From positions 1 to 64,000 of the forward strand of contig CAYXFU010000005.1 in NCBI GenBank assembly GCA_964464375.1: a stretch of DNA of 64,000 bases. The letters are read 5' to 3'. This DNA is from CAIOZA01 sp964464375. GTDB lineage: Bacteria > Bacteroidota > Ignavibacteria > Kapaibacteriales > UBA2268. The notes below the pieces were generated by a model that was not told where the DNA came from, did no database searches, and saw only the letters and a list, made by a program, of their open reading frames with translations. This document shows positions 9,322-17,613 of the stretch, in pieces. Position 1 is the first letter of the stretch. Each line of letters begins with the position of its first letter. Position numbers and translations under genes: made by a program.

Positions 9322-9726
9322 ATGCAGTGGGAGAATAACTTTGAAGTTGGTGTCAAAAGTATTGACATCGAGCATCGTGAATTAGTAAAAATGATAACCA
9401 GGCTCGAGAACAGCCTTTCTAAGGGTATGGAATCATATCACTTGGGGTTAGTGATAAAAGATTTAGTCGCTTATACAAAACATCACTTTGCATCTGAAGA
9501 AAGTGTGATGAAACAAATTCATTTCGCTGAATTAGATAGGCATAAAAAGTTGCATGAAGATCTTATCCAGGATGTTATCAATATTTTGATAAATCTCAAA
9601 GTGGGTAAAGATATAACGAGTAATGAGTTAATAGCTTTCTTGACAAAATGGTTAAACGAACATATAATTAATGAAGACAAGAAAATTGGAACCTATTATG
9701 CAGGTTATATTGATATGAATCTATAG
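9322..9726 (+). CDS. Bacteriohemerythrin
   Basis: A 134-residue single-domain hemerythrin that should bind O2 (or NO) at a non-haem di-iron site in the cytoplasm. From the start at 9322 (MQWENNFEVG) all ligands are present: His18, His54/55, Glu59, His74, His78, His114 and Asp119 (IEHREL, HHFASEE, HKKLH, HIINED). This start gives the usual family length (~135) and has GGGAGA 7-8 bases upstream; an earlier in-frame ATG at 9271 would add 17 residues with no counterpart. Bacteriohemerythrins often serve oxygen sensing or storage in microaerobic or anaerobic bacteria. It is followed by a decayed region, so it is likely monocistronic. Confidence 0.92.
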   Translation: MQWENNFEVGVKSIDIEHRELVKMITRLENSLSKGMESYHLGLVIKDLVAYTKHHFASEESVMKQIHFAELDRHKKLHEDLIQDVINILINLKVGKDITSNELIAFLTKWLNEHIINEDKKIGTYYAGYIDMNL

Positions 9727-9998
9727 GAAGAATAATCATGTTTCTATAGAATCTCTACCGATTGAAGGCATGAAGTAACCTTTCTGCGAGCAGTGCCAGT
9801 CGGCCCTGGAATTCATAGCCAAGAATTATTTCAAGTGAATTTCATGAAAAAAGAATGGTTCAGTACCAATTATGAAATTCGGAGAAGACCATTACTGAGG
9901 ATTTCGTTACTAATATTTAACCCAGGCTTCTGCAAGCCAGGGTTTTTTAATATTGAATATAAACTAATTAAAAAATTCCTTAATTTGAAGCCGATAAA
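9727..9998. other. Non-coding interval with gene debris
   Basis: No intact gene is seen. Short open stretches (for example codons reading PFCEQCQSALEFIAKNYF around 9777-9832, zinc-finger-like) are interrupted by stops and have no start. The interval also contains a strong plus-strand terminator at 9921-9948. Together with the pseudogene that follows, this suggests ongoing gene loss. Confidence 0.35.
9921..9948 (+). terminator. Rho-independent terminator
   Basis: CCCAGGCTT, loop CTGC, AAGCCAGGG form a 9-position stem with one internal A-A mismatch, followed directly by six T. It probably terminates the hemerythrin transcript or that of a lost gene between 9727 and 9920. Confidence 0.75.
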
Positions 9999-10318
9999 AT
10001 GGCAATTCCAAAACGCTATCAAAAAATTTAGGAGGATTATCCGGAAGTTGCCCAAGCTTATGAAGAAATTGGAAATGGGAAATGGGAGATGCAGTGCACA
10101 GTACAGGAGCACTTGACGATAGGGCAAGAGCTTTGGTTAAGCTTGCTAGATCATCAGGGGTTCGTCTTGAGGTTGCTGTTTATTCCCATGCAAGAAAAGT
10201 ATTGAAAGCCGGTTGCTCACCTGATAAGATGGAACATACGAATATGCTGGCTCTTCAAACAATCGGTCTTCCATCAACAACGGCAGCATTCAGGTGAATT
10301 GAGGATGTTTTAAATTAG
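9999..10318 (+). pseudogene. Broken carboxymuconolactone decarboxylase (AhpD-like) family gene
   Basis: Reassembled, the reading frame gives a typical ~100-residue CMD-family protein: MAIPKRYQKI / EDYPEVAQAYEEIG / DAVHSTGALDDRARALVKLA / VAVYSHARKVLKAGCSPDKM / LALQTIGLPSTTAAFR / IEDVLN. Three lesions break it. An in-frame TAG sits at 10029-10031. A 14-bp insertion made of two copies of AAATGGG (10073-10086) shifts the frame. A TGA at 10295-10297 stands where the family usually has Trp, and the frame then continues to a TAG at 10318. The family includes peroxidase-like decarboxylases with a CxxC, but here only one Cys remains in the central helix. The surviving 71-codon frame 10082-10297 is probably not functional. 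Confidence 0.8.
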
Positions 10319-10325
10319 GATTAAT

Positions 10326-10847
10326 ATGCAGAATCTTATAGCTCTATTTTGGTCATTCTTTAAGGTTGGATCATTTTCATTTGGAGGAGCGTATTCGCTT
10401 CTACCATTGATTGAAAATGAGATTGTTGTCAATCATAGCTGGGTAACTAGGGACGAGTTCCTGAAGGTACTTGGAATGGTCGAGATCATACCCGGTGCTA
10501 TTTCGATTAAATATGCAACTTATACTGGATTCAAAGTCGCCGGTGTACCTGGAATAATAGCGGCAAATTTAGGCAATATGATAATGCCTATCGGTTTGAT
10601 TATACTTATTTCTAGCTTTTACTTCCATTTCGAGCAAAACAAACTGGTGATGAAAGCATTTCAGGGAGTTAAATTTGTTATAATCGGAATGATTCTTGCT
10701 GTCATGATAAAGTACCTTCAGAGCCAATACACAATGCCCAAGGAAATTATATTTATTGCTATCGGTCTTGTTCTCGCATTATTCTTTAAGTTTAATCCTA
10801 TTGTCATTATTTCAGTCGGTGTTATTCTCTCATTGATATTATTATGA
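10326..10847 (+). CDS. Single-domain chromate transporter (ChrA/CHR family) protein
   Basis: A 173-residue integral membrane protein with one CHR domain. It shows the family start FFKVGSFSFGGAYSLLPLIENEIV, the segment WVTRDEFLKVLGMVEIIPG and GFKVAGVPGIIAANLGN, then hydrophobic helices to the end. Short CHR proteins normally occur as adjacent pairs of half transporters. Here only one is present, and the preceding DNA is decayed. The usual PGPxxxNxAT motif is altered to PGAISIKYAT. Its stop overlaps the moaA start by 4 bp (ATGA), so it is translationally coupled to molybdenum-cofactor genes. Its substrate may therefore be another oxyanion; that is inference from context only. Confidence 0.8.
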   Translation: MQNLIALFWSFFKVGSFSFGGAYSLLPLIENEIVVNHSWVTRDEFLKVLGMVEIIPGAISIKYATYTGFKVAGVPGIIAANLGNMIMPIGLIILISSFYFHFEQNKLVMKAFQGVKFVIIGMILAVMIKYLQSQYTMPKEIIFIAIGLVLALFFKFNPIVIISVGVILSLILL

Positions 10848-11833
10848 TTCAACTCAAGGATGCATATAAACGCAAACATGACTATCTGAGGATATCGCTT
10901 ACAGACAGATGCAATTTGAATTGCATATATTGCAATCCAAACAGTAAACTTACTCTCTCTGAAAAATCAGATTTATTGACTTTTGAGGAAATTGAGAGAA
11001 CTGTTGATATTTTCACATCATTAGGTGTGAATAAAATCCGTTTAACAGGTGGTGAACCACTAGCCAGGAAGAATATTACTGGTCTTTTCGTCAGACTGAA
11101 TGAAATTAAAAAAAGAAAACCATTCGAATTAGCGATTACGACTAATGGGTTATTACTTGAAGATAAGATTGAGGAACTGCAAGATTCTGGTCTAGACAGG
11201 GTCAACATTAGTCTCGATTCACTCAATCTACATACATTTGCCAGAATCACAGGCTCTGATGAGTTGATTACTGTTCTAAAATCAATAAACAAAGCTGTTC
11301 AACTAGGAATTAAAGTTAAGCTGAATACCGTTGTAATTAAGGGAATCAATGATTCGGAATTACTTGAATTCTGTAAGTTTTCAATAGATAATGGGATAAA
11401 TGTCAGATTTATTGAATTTATGCCGTTCAGCAATAATGGATGGAATAATGAAAAATTCATCAGAACTGATGAAATGCTGGAACTAATTCGCTCCAAATAT
11501 AAGCTTGAAAAATTACCTATTACAAATTCACCAGCTATTGATTACCAAATATCCGGAACAAAAGGAAAAATCAGCTTCATTAATTCAATTTCGGATCATT
11601 TCTGCTCAAATTGCAACAGACTGAGATTAACTTCTATTGGAATGCTAAAGTTATGTTTGTTCTCATCTCATGAAAAAATGCTGAATTTAAAAAAGCTTAT
11701 CTCCGAGAACAATGAGAACGATTCTATTGCAGCAATTATAAGCGACTACCTGCAATTGAAGGATTACGAACATCCATCACTCGAGAATTTGATTGCAATG
11801 AATAATAACAATATGATACAAATAGGTGGATGA
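10844..11833 (+). CDS. moaA: GTP 3',8-cyclase MoaA
   Basis: This radical-SAM enzyme catalyses the first step of molybdenum cofactor synthesis, converting GTP to 3',8-cyclo-7,8-dihydro-GTP. The N-terminal SAM cluster is RCNLNCIYC (CxxxCxxC), followed by IRLTGGEPL. The C-terminal GTP-binding cluster is CSNCNRLRLTS...LKLCLFS (CxxC-x13-C pattern). Length of 329 residues is normal. The usual C-terminal GG is present as IQIGG. It overlaps chrA upstream by 4 bp and moaC downstream by 4 bp, so the four genes form one coupled operon. Confidence 0.95.
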   Translation: MIQLKDAYKRKHDYLRISLTDRCNLNCIYCNPNSKLTLSEKSDLLTFEEIERTVDIFTSLGVNKIRLTGGEPLARKNITGLFVRLNEIKKRKPFELAITTNGLLLEDKIEELQDSGLDRVNISLDSLNLHTFARITGSDELITVLKSINKAVQLGIKVKLNTVVIKGINDSELLEFCKFSIDNGINVRFIEFMPFSNNGWNNEKFIRTDEMLELIRSKYKLEKLPITNSPAIDYQISGTKGKISFINSISDHFCSNCNRLRLTSIGMLKLCLFSSHEKMLNLKKLISENNENDSIAAIISDYLQLKDYEHPSLENLIAMNNNNMIQIGG

Positions 11834-12309
11834 TGGCTGAGTTAACACATTTGAACGAATCCGGCAAGGCACAAATGGTTGATGTTACCGATAAGGATGC
11901 TACTTACAGAACAGCATCGGCAAAGGGTGTTGTGTTGTTAAGTAACAATTCATACAATGCAATTAAAAACAACACTTTAATAAAAGGTGATGCCTTGGCA
12001 GTTGCTAAGATTGCCGGAATTCAAGCTGCTAAGAAAACAAGCGAGCTGATACCTTTATGTCATAATATATTCATTTCACAAATTGATCTCGATTTTATCC
12101 AAAACGATAGCTCACTTAGTATAACTATCATATCAAATGCTAAAACGGATGCAAAAACGGGGATTGAAATGGAAGCACTGACTGCTGTCTCTATAGCCGC
12201 ATTGACAATCTATGATATGTGCAAAAGCGTTGATAAATCAATTCAAATATCAGGTATTGAACTAATTAGCAAAACCGGTGGAAAATCCGGTGATTATTAT
12301 AAGGAATGA
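11830..12309 (+). CDS. moaC: Cyclic pyranopterin monophosphate synthase MoaC
   Basis: MoaC works directly after MoaA to form cyclic pyranopterin monophosphate. The 159-residue protein carries the family motifs MVDVTDKDATYRTA, KGDALAVAKIAGIQAAKKTS, LIPLCHNI (catalytic region) and KTDAKTGIEMEALTAVSIAALTIYDMCK, and ends with the typical KTGGKSGDY. Translation may begin at either ATG of the ATGATGG start (11830 or 11833), both overlapping the moaA stop. The MOSC gene starts one base after its stop codon. Confidence 0.95.
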   Translation: MMAELTHLNESGKAQMVDVTDKDATYRTASAKGVVLLSNNSYNAIKNNTLIKGDALAVAKIAGIQAAKKTSELIPLCHNIFISQIDLDFIQNDSSLSITIISNAKTDAKTGIEMEALTAVSIAALTIYDMCKSVDKSIQISGIELISKTGGKSGDYYKE

Positions 12310-12310
12310 A

Positions 12311-12760
12311 ATGACAACTTCTGGCAAAATAGAAGCCATATCTATAAGTACCAAAAAGGGAATTCCAAAATCGAATATTGACTCTGCTATACTCAGAGAA
12401 AACTGGGGTATCGAAGGTGATGCCCACGCTGGTGAGTGGCACAGACAGATATCCCTATTAGCAGATGAGAGCATTGATAAGATACGCAATGCCGGGCTAC
12501 CCGAAGTAAAAGCTGGAGCATTTGCCGAAAATATAACTACAAAAAATATCGATTTACTTTCAGTTCAAATTGGTTCAAAGTTAAGAATCGGGAAAGATAT
12601 TATTCTCGAAATTACACAGATTGGCAAGGAATGTCATTCAAGATGTGCTATTTATCAAATCGTTGGTGACTGTGTTATGCCAAAAGAAGGTATTTTCGCT
12701 AAGGTTCTTCATGGTGGTAAGATTAGCATTGATGATAGGATAGAATACTATGATATATGA
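12311..12760 (+). CDS. MOSC-domain protein
   Basis: The start is taken at the ATG at 12311, one base after the moaC stop, giving 149 residues; an earlier frame would overlap moaC. The MOSC (Moco sulfurase C-terminal) fold is shown by GIEGDAHAGEWHRQISLL, AGAFAENITTKNIDL, the conserved Cys in GKECHSRCAIYQIVGDCVM and EGIFAKVLHGG. This is the type often fused to or beside MogA/MoaB in molybdopterin operons. It probably handles sulfur or binds the cofactor. No mogA, moeA, moaD or moaE is in the window, so the pathway is completed elsewhere. Confidence 0.88.
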   Translation: MTTSGKIEAISISTKKGIPKSNIDSAILRENWGIEGDAHAGEWHRQISLLADESIDKIRNAGLPEVKAGAFAENITTKNIDLLSVQIGSKLRIGKDIILEITQIGKECHSRCAIYQIVGDCVMPKEGIFAKVLHGGKISIDDRIEYYDI

Positions 12761-13000
12761 TTAATCAACCCCACTTGTAAGTTGTTCACAATTATGCTTT
12801 CCTTAGTAATTCAAAAGTATTTTTTCTAAGTTTTTTTATATAGTTTCGATCTTAAGTATTTATGAATTGGTAGATTAATTGTTATGATGATACTTAATAA
12901 TGCAAATGAATATTCAATTATTTTTTAAATCCTAAATATTATTGAAAAGTTACCGACAATATTTATTTAATATAAATTATAATGTTTACTGAGGTGAGTA

Positions 13001-14170
13001 ATGACTGAAATTGAACGTAAAAACTTACGACTAATAATAGAGAATCTTAAAAATTTGACAAATTCCAGGAATGATTTAGAAACCATTTTGTTTATTCCCT
13101 TAGGTAAATCTATTAAGCAGGAGGACAAGGAAATATATAGTGATTTATTCGACACTTATAACCGATTTCTTGAGAAACATGCACAGGCACAATCATATAT
13201 AAAATCTCTTGCTAAGGGAGATCTGAATGCTGTGCCACCATCAAAAAATCTTCTGGCTTCTCCCTTCAAGAATCTTCATGCAAATTTGAATCATCTTGTT
13301 TGGCAGACAAAGCAAGTAGCTACCGGTGATTTGAACCAGAGAATGGATTTTATGGGAGAGTTTTCTAAATCATTTAATATCCTTATTAGTTCATTGAAAG
13401 AGAAACAAAAGATAGAAGAAGAGTTAAGAGTTAATCAGCAGGACCTACAAGATTCAAATGTAACAAAAGATAGATTTCTATCCATTATTGCACATGACTT
13501 GAGAAATCCAATCGGTGCGGTAAAAAATGCTCTTGATTTCCTGAGGGATCATCCGGAAATGCTTAGTGATTCTGACACTCCCGATTTTATTGTTGAATTA
13601 GCCGAAACATCAAAAACAGCTTATGATTTGTTGGAAAATCTGCTTACCTGGTCAAGGTCGCAAAGAGGTATTATTCAGTTCAATCCTGAAGAAAATGATT
13701 TATATTATCTGATAAAGGAAGTCGTTCCTTTGGTACAGATTAATGCCGATAACAAGAAGATAGCAATCACTTCGAATGTGGAAGAAAATACTTTGATCGA
13801 AGCAGATTATAATATGGTGGCTACCATAATTAGAAATCTGGTAACAAATGCGATAAAGTTTACTAAAGAATCCGGAGAAGTAAAAATAAATGCTTACCCT
13901 GATGAGGCTACTAAGGATAAGAAGGATAAATATTTGGTTATTTCTATTGAAGATAATGGCGTAGGAATTAGCCAGGACAATATTGGGAAATTGTTTAAAA
14001 TAGATCAGAATTATACCTCAGAAGGTACTAACAGAGAAAAGGGATCCGGATTAGGTTTAATCCTCTGCACTGAGTTTGTGGACAAACACAGCGGTAAGAT
14101 ATGGGTTGAAAGTCAATTAAACGTTGGGAGCAAATTCAAATTTACAGTGCCCTTATCAAAAACAGAATAA
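13001..14170 (+). CDS. Soluble sensor histidine kinase
   Basis: A 389-residue kinase with no membrane segment or signal peptide. The first 135 residues include two HAMP-like stretches (AKGDLNAVPPSKN and ATGDLNQRMDFMGEFSKSF), then a coiled linker, a HisKA domain with phospho-acceptor His165 in SIIAHDLRNPIG, and an HATPase_c domain with N box NLVTNAIKFT, G1 DNGVGI and G2 KGSGLGL. No response regulator is adjacent; the nearest is the sigma-54-type regulator at 20641. It converges on the lipoprotein gene at 14178 with a spacer of only 7 bp. The signal sensed is unknown. Confidence 0.9.
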   Translation: MTEIERKNLRLIIENLKNLTNSRNDLETILFIPLGKSIKQEDKEIYSDLFDTYNRFLEKHAQAQSYIKSLAKGDLNAVPPSKNLLASPFKNLHANLNHLVWQTKQVATGDLNQRMDFMGEFSKSFNILISSLKEKQKIEEELRVNQQDLQDSNVTKDRFLSIIAHDLRNPIGAVKNALDFLRDHPEMLSDSDTPDFIVELAETSKTAYDLLENLLTWSRSQRGIIQFNPEENDLYYLIKEVVPLVQINADNKKIAITSNVEENTLIEADYNMVATIIRNLVTNAIKFTKESGEVKINAYPDEATKDKKDKYLVISIEDNGVGISQDNIGKLFKIDQNYTSEGTNREKGSGLGLILCTEFVDKHSGKIWVESQLNVGSKFKFTVPLSKTE

Positions 14171-14177
14171 TATTGAT

Positions 14178-14855
14178 TTATTTGTAATAAAGTGTAATAA
14201 CACCGGTAAACTGCTTTGTGAAGAAAGGTGCATTCACAGGAAGAGTTGATATAAAGGATATTTTTATTGTCTTTTTCTCAAAATCATGATCAATTATACT
14301 AACTTGCGAATTTAATTCAAATTTAGAGTAAGTATAAATATCCATAATGTGTGATGATTTTTTTACTGTGAGAGAGAACCAACGATTGTCTGCTTTATCC
14401 TTATCCAGAACGATGGACTGTTGTTCAGCATTAGCTGCAAATTTTATTTCGAATTCTTTAACCCAATCCCAACGATAATCATTTGTAAATTCTCTATCAG
14501 TTTTTGTAGTCTGCATAGCAAGAGTAAACCAAAGAAAATTTGCTTTCGAGGCTGTATCAAGAATAATTTCCTTGTTTACAATCCTTCCTGCCCAGTAAAA
14601 ATAGAACAATCTGTTATTAGCTTTATATTGTTCCTTTAATAAAATCTTTAGAGAATCAATAGTAACTTTTGTGATTGCAGTGTCGTTTCCACCAGGTGGT
14701 ATTTGGACTGTATCCTTAATTAGAGGAAATATTTGAACATTTGGATCATAGCCGAGTGAATCCTTGCAGGAATAAAGAAATAATGACAACATTACCAAAC
14801 TGAGAAATATTGGAAATATTAATGAAAGGCTAATATTTGAATGTTTCTTTATCAT
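14178..14855 (-). CDS. Lipoprotein of ECF sigma cassette A
   Basis: A 225-residue protein with a long N-terminal hydrophobic segment ending in the lipobox LFLYSC (Cys at about residue 30), so it is probably a lipoprotein. The mature part is rich in beta strands (NRWFSLTVKKSSHIMDIYTY; C-terminus FTGVITLYYK) with no domain I recognise. It is the third gene of cassette A; its start ATG is directly adjacent to the stop of the anti-sigma-like gene (14856). The counterpart in cassette B is the lipoprotein at 37168-37902, of similar size and end (LTGKFKFKF). It may be a periplasmic or outer-membrane partner of the signalling protein. Confidence 0.7.
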   Translation of the reverse strand: MIKKHSNISLSLIFPIFLSLVMLSLFLYSCKDSLGYDPNVQIFPLIKDTVQIPPGGNDTAITKVTIDSLKILLKEQYKANNRLFYFYWAGRIVNKEIILDTASKANFLWFTLAMQTTKTDREFTNDYRWDWVKEFEIKFAANAEQQSIVLDKDKADNRWFSLTVKKSSHIMDIYTYSKFELNSQVSIIDHDFEKKTIKISFISTLPVNAPFFTKQFTGVITLYYK

Positions 14856-16052
14856 TTAGAAATTAAAGCCTAAACCGTAAATAATACCTATTTTATTAGA
14901 ATTAAAAATATTGTTCTGGTGTGTATATGTTAAAACACCAGCCTCACCGCCCAATACGAAGAATATGTCTTTATATGGGGAGTATTGAAGGCCGATCATG
15001 GCTCTTGTTACAAGTCCGGTAGCAGTTCCGCCAACCTGTCCCTGGACAATACCTTCAAAGCCATTAGATCGAAGGAAAGTATATCTTCCGGATAATGAAA
15101 AAGACAAATATGTAGGATTTTGCCGATATTCGAACTTTTCATTAACTTCGTTAGTACCTTTATAAACCTGATAGAAATTTTCCTGTCGTATATCCATACC
15201 TAACTTTAAATTATCTGATACTTTATAATTTAAAATTAACGAAGTATTATTCAGCAATTGATTAGAATAAATAGGCAATGTTGAGCTTGGTAAAGACCAG
15301 CTTCCATTTCCTTTGATTTCAAATGAGAGTCCTAAATCACTCTTAATTCTAATATTATCTGTAAATGAGTTGTAGATTGGTTGATCCAGGCTATTTAGGT
15401 TCGATGAATTATTGTCAGAATTAATCTGTGCAGGCAATGTTGGATAATTAAAATTACTAAAGGATGCAAAATGAGGAACTATAGTGATATCCTTATTTGA
15501 AGCAATTAATGCTTCTTTCTCAATGATTTGATTGCTATTGTCAGTTAAATAAACATATTTGATGATAGTGCGAACTCTTGGTGGCACTACTTCGTTAGAC
15601 ATGATATTAGGTACAGAATTATTATTATTTAGTGAACTCGATTCAGATTTAACTATTTGATTTGATTGAGCTACCGATTGATTATCCTGATTTTTCTCCA
15701 ACGTGTGAAGACCCAGGAACAGTCCTGTAGTAACTGCAAGAGTAGCCAAACCAGAAATAATAGCCTGAGAATAAGTGCTAAAAAATGATGCAAATGCTGA
15801 TTTCCCGGCTAGAGCTGCTCCGGCAATACCGGCTGCTGTTCCAATACCCAATTGCTGGAAAATGCCAATTGTAGAAGCTGAAGTTGGCACAAATGCACTG
15901 ATTCGCTTATTAAAGGCTTTATCGAGAGAAATAGCCTGCTTCAGCTCGTTCCTTAGTTCGTCACTAGTAGATAAACCAAGAAAAAGCTGAGCTTCTCCAG
16001 CTTTATCCAGTGTACCTTCAAGAAATTCATGTATCAGTTGATTGTATTCCAT
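14856..16052 (-). CDS. Dual-membrane anti-sigma-like protein with C-terminal beta-barrel-like domain (cassette A)
   Basis: The 398 residues divide clearly. Residues 1-90 are cytoplasmic and helical with an anti-sigma-like opening (IHEFLEGTLDKAGEAQLF). One transmembrane helix lies at ~96-116. A long Asn/Ser-rich periplasmic linker contains RTIIKYVYL. The C-terminal ~175 residues have alternating beta-strand pattern, ending KIGIIYGLGFNF with a terminal Phe as in outer-membrane barrels. It follows an ECF sigma gene by 12 bp. The architecture matches the dual-membrane-spanning anti-sigma (Dma) concept known from Bacteroides. It shares AFVPxxAxTxxxFQxxG, IIKYV, KFxYxQxP and the C-terminus with the protein at 35951-37156. 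The barrel assignment is inference from sequence pattern. Confidence 0.72.
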   Translation of the reverse strand: MEYNQLIHEFLEGTLDKAGEAQLFLGLSTSDELRNELKQAISLDKAFNKRISAFVPTSASTIGIFQQLGIGTAAGIAGAALAGKSAFASFFSTYSQAIISGLATLAVTTGLFLGLHTLEKNQDNQSVAQSNQIVKSESSSLNNNNSVPNIMSNEVVPPRVRTIIKYVYLTDNSNQIIEKEALIASNKDITIVPHFASFSNFNYPTLPAQINSDNNSSNLNSLDQPIYNSFTDNIRIKSDLGLSFEIKGNGSWSLPSSTLPIYSNQLLNNTSLILNYKVSDNLKLGMDIRQENFYQVYKGTNEVNEKFEYRQNPTYLSFSLSGRYTFLRSNGFEGIVQGQVGGTATGLVTRAMIGLQYSPYKDIFFVLGGEAGVLTYTHQNNIFNSNKIGIIYGLGFNF

Positions 16053-16064
16053 ATTCTAAGTCAA

Positions 16065-16631
16065 TTATTTATTCGATAATTCTTTTAAGTAAGGATCAAG
16101 TAAATCTTTCATTTTATGTTTTCCGGTAAAAACCAAATATCTTGCTCTTGCTGCAGTTATTTCGAGAACTTCTGCAATATCATCATAAGGCATATCATTA
16201 AAAAACCGCATAATAATAGGTTCACGATATTCAATGTCCAGTAAGTCCAATGCTCTCATCAATAAATCGGATAGTTCAGTTTCTTCATAAGATACACCAT
16301 CTTGATAAATGAGATCATAATCATTAATCGAAATTGTATTCTTTGCATCGCGCTTAACGTTCAAACATAGGTTCCGAGCAATAGTAATTAGGAATCCAAT
16401 TATTGTTCCTCTTTCATATTCAGATTGAACTTTCTGATAAAACCTGATAAAAGTTTCCTGAAAAACATCTTCTGACATTTGCCTATCATTCAAAATCGTC
16501 CGGATATAAGCATTAATGCGGATACCATAACGATCATATATCTCTCCGAAAGCTGTATCTGAGTCAGGCTTAGCCCCTTTCAGAATTTTAATCAGCTCTT
16601 CGTCAGTATATTTTGAAAAATCTTTCCGCAT
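16065..16631 (-). CDS. ECF-type RNA polymerase sigma factor (cassette A)
   Basis: A 188-residue sigma-70 family factor. Region 2 is seen as FGEIYDRYGIRINAYIRTIL, then SEDVFQETFIRFYQKV and GFLITIARNLCLNVKRD. Region 4 runs from LDLLDIEYREPIIMRFFNDMPYDDIAEVLEITAARARYLVFTGKHKMKD, with the helix-turn-helix at DIAEVLEITAARA. Length is typical of ECF factors. It is the first gene of a three-gene minus-strand operon with its presumed membrane regulator and a lipoprotein, and it is clearly paralogous to the sigma at 35361 (shared ITIARNLC-NVKR / KIARNLCVNVKR). Confidence 0.93.
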   Translation of the reverse strand: MRKDFSKYTDEELIKILKGAKPDSDTAFGEIYDRYGIRINAYIRTILNDRQMSEDVFQETFIRFYQKVQSEYERGTIIGFLITIARNLCLNVKRDAKNTISINDYDLIYQDGVSYEETELSDLLMRALDLLDIEYREPIIMRFFNDMPYDDIAEVLEITAARARYLVFTGKHKMKDLLDPYLKELSNK

Positions 16632-16789
16632 TATAGATCGATACTTTAATAACTACACTAAAAGTAATGTTCTGTTAGAAATGAAACAATATTCAAAAGG
16701 TTACAAAATTAATAATTATTCTTTCAAAAAAATTACTAGAAATTAATTAAATTTGAAAAATTAAAATTATTATTTATTGCAGACTAATT

Positions 16790-17527
16790 ATGCACTATTT
16801 TATTTCGGATATTCATTTAGGAATTTTAGAAAGAGAAGCTGATAAGCATCGCGAAAGTTTATTACTGGATTTTTTGGACAAAATCAAAGATGATGCGAAG
16901 TCACTTTACATAGTAGGAGATCTGTTTGATTATTGGTTTGAGTACAAATCTGTGATACCGAAATATTACTATAGAGTTTTAGCAAAATTAGCTGAAATTA
17001 ATAAATTCGGGATTGATATCATTTATCTTATGGGCAATCACGATTTCGGTCATTTTGACTTTTTCGAGAAAGAATTAGATATTCATGTTTACAAGGAAGA
17101 TTTGGAAACCATTATCGATGGAAAGAAGTTTTATCTATCGCACGGTGACGGTAAAGCATACAATGATGCAGGATACCGTTTGATGAAAAAAATTCTAAGA
17201 CATCCTCTATCAAACAGTTTCTTTAGGCTCATACATCCTGATTTCGGAATTAATCTTGCATCATCCTCTTCAAAGTCAAGCAGATCCTACACTGATTCCA
17301 AAGATTTCAGCAAGAAGGAAGGTTTGGAGGATTTTGCTGAAGATATGATTAAACGTGGATTCGATTATGTTATAATGGGTCACCGTCACAAAATAAATTA
17401 TAAACAATACGAAGATGGAATATACGTCAATCTTGGAGATTGGATAAAACCTGAGCCAGTTTTTGGTCAATTCGATGGAAATGAGCTCAAATTAGTCAAA
17501 GTGAAAGAATTTTTATCTAATCATTAA
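16790..17527 (+). CDS. lpxH: UDP-2,3-diacylglucosamine diphosphatase (LpxH-type metallophosphoesterase)
   Basis: A 245-residue calcineurin-like phosphoesterase. The metal and active-site motifs are SDIHLG (Asp7, His9), GDLFDYWFE, MGNHDFG, LSHGDG and GHRHK. The FDYWFEY and RHPLSNSFFRLIHPDFG segments fit the LpxH/LpxH2 family, which removes UMP from UDP-2,3-diacylglucosamine in lipid A synthesis at the inner-membrane face. Length is as expected (~240). It is divergent from cassette A across a 158-bp AT-rich spacer. Other lipid A genes are not in the window. Confidence 0.85.
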   Translation: MHYFISDIHLGILEREADKHRESLLLDFLDKIKDDAKSLYIVGDLFDYWFEYKSVIPKYYYRVLAKLAEINKFGIDIIYLMGNHDFGHFDFFEKELDIHVYKEDLETIIDGKKFYLSHGDGKAYNDAGYRLMKKILRHPLSNSFFRLIHPDFGINLASSSSKSSRSYTDSKDFSKKEGLEDFAEDMIKRGFDYVIMGHRHKINYKQYEDGIYVNLGDWIKPEPVFGQFDGNELKLVKVKEFLSNH

Positions 17528-17613
17528 TGCAATACCTGTCGATAATCTAATTTTGACTTCTAAACGATAAGTTAAAAATAATTATAAATGAACTCTTTTC
17601 TAAAAGGTGCAAC

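Noticed and set aside
9727..9998. Remains of a second half of the chromate transporter
   Set aside because: No frame shows the hydrophobic pattern or FGG motif of a CHR domain.
9793..10116. Coding region of 107 residues
   Set aside because: It spans a terminator hairpin and the pseudogene in the wrong frame, and shows no protein-like pattern.
10029..10297. Stop-codon recoding (TAG or TGA read as amino acid) in the CMD-family gene
   Set aside because: The gene also has a frame-shifting 14-bp insertion. TGA is used as a normal terminator in neighbours such as moaA, chrA and punA, so decay is the simpler explanation.
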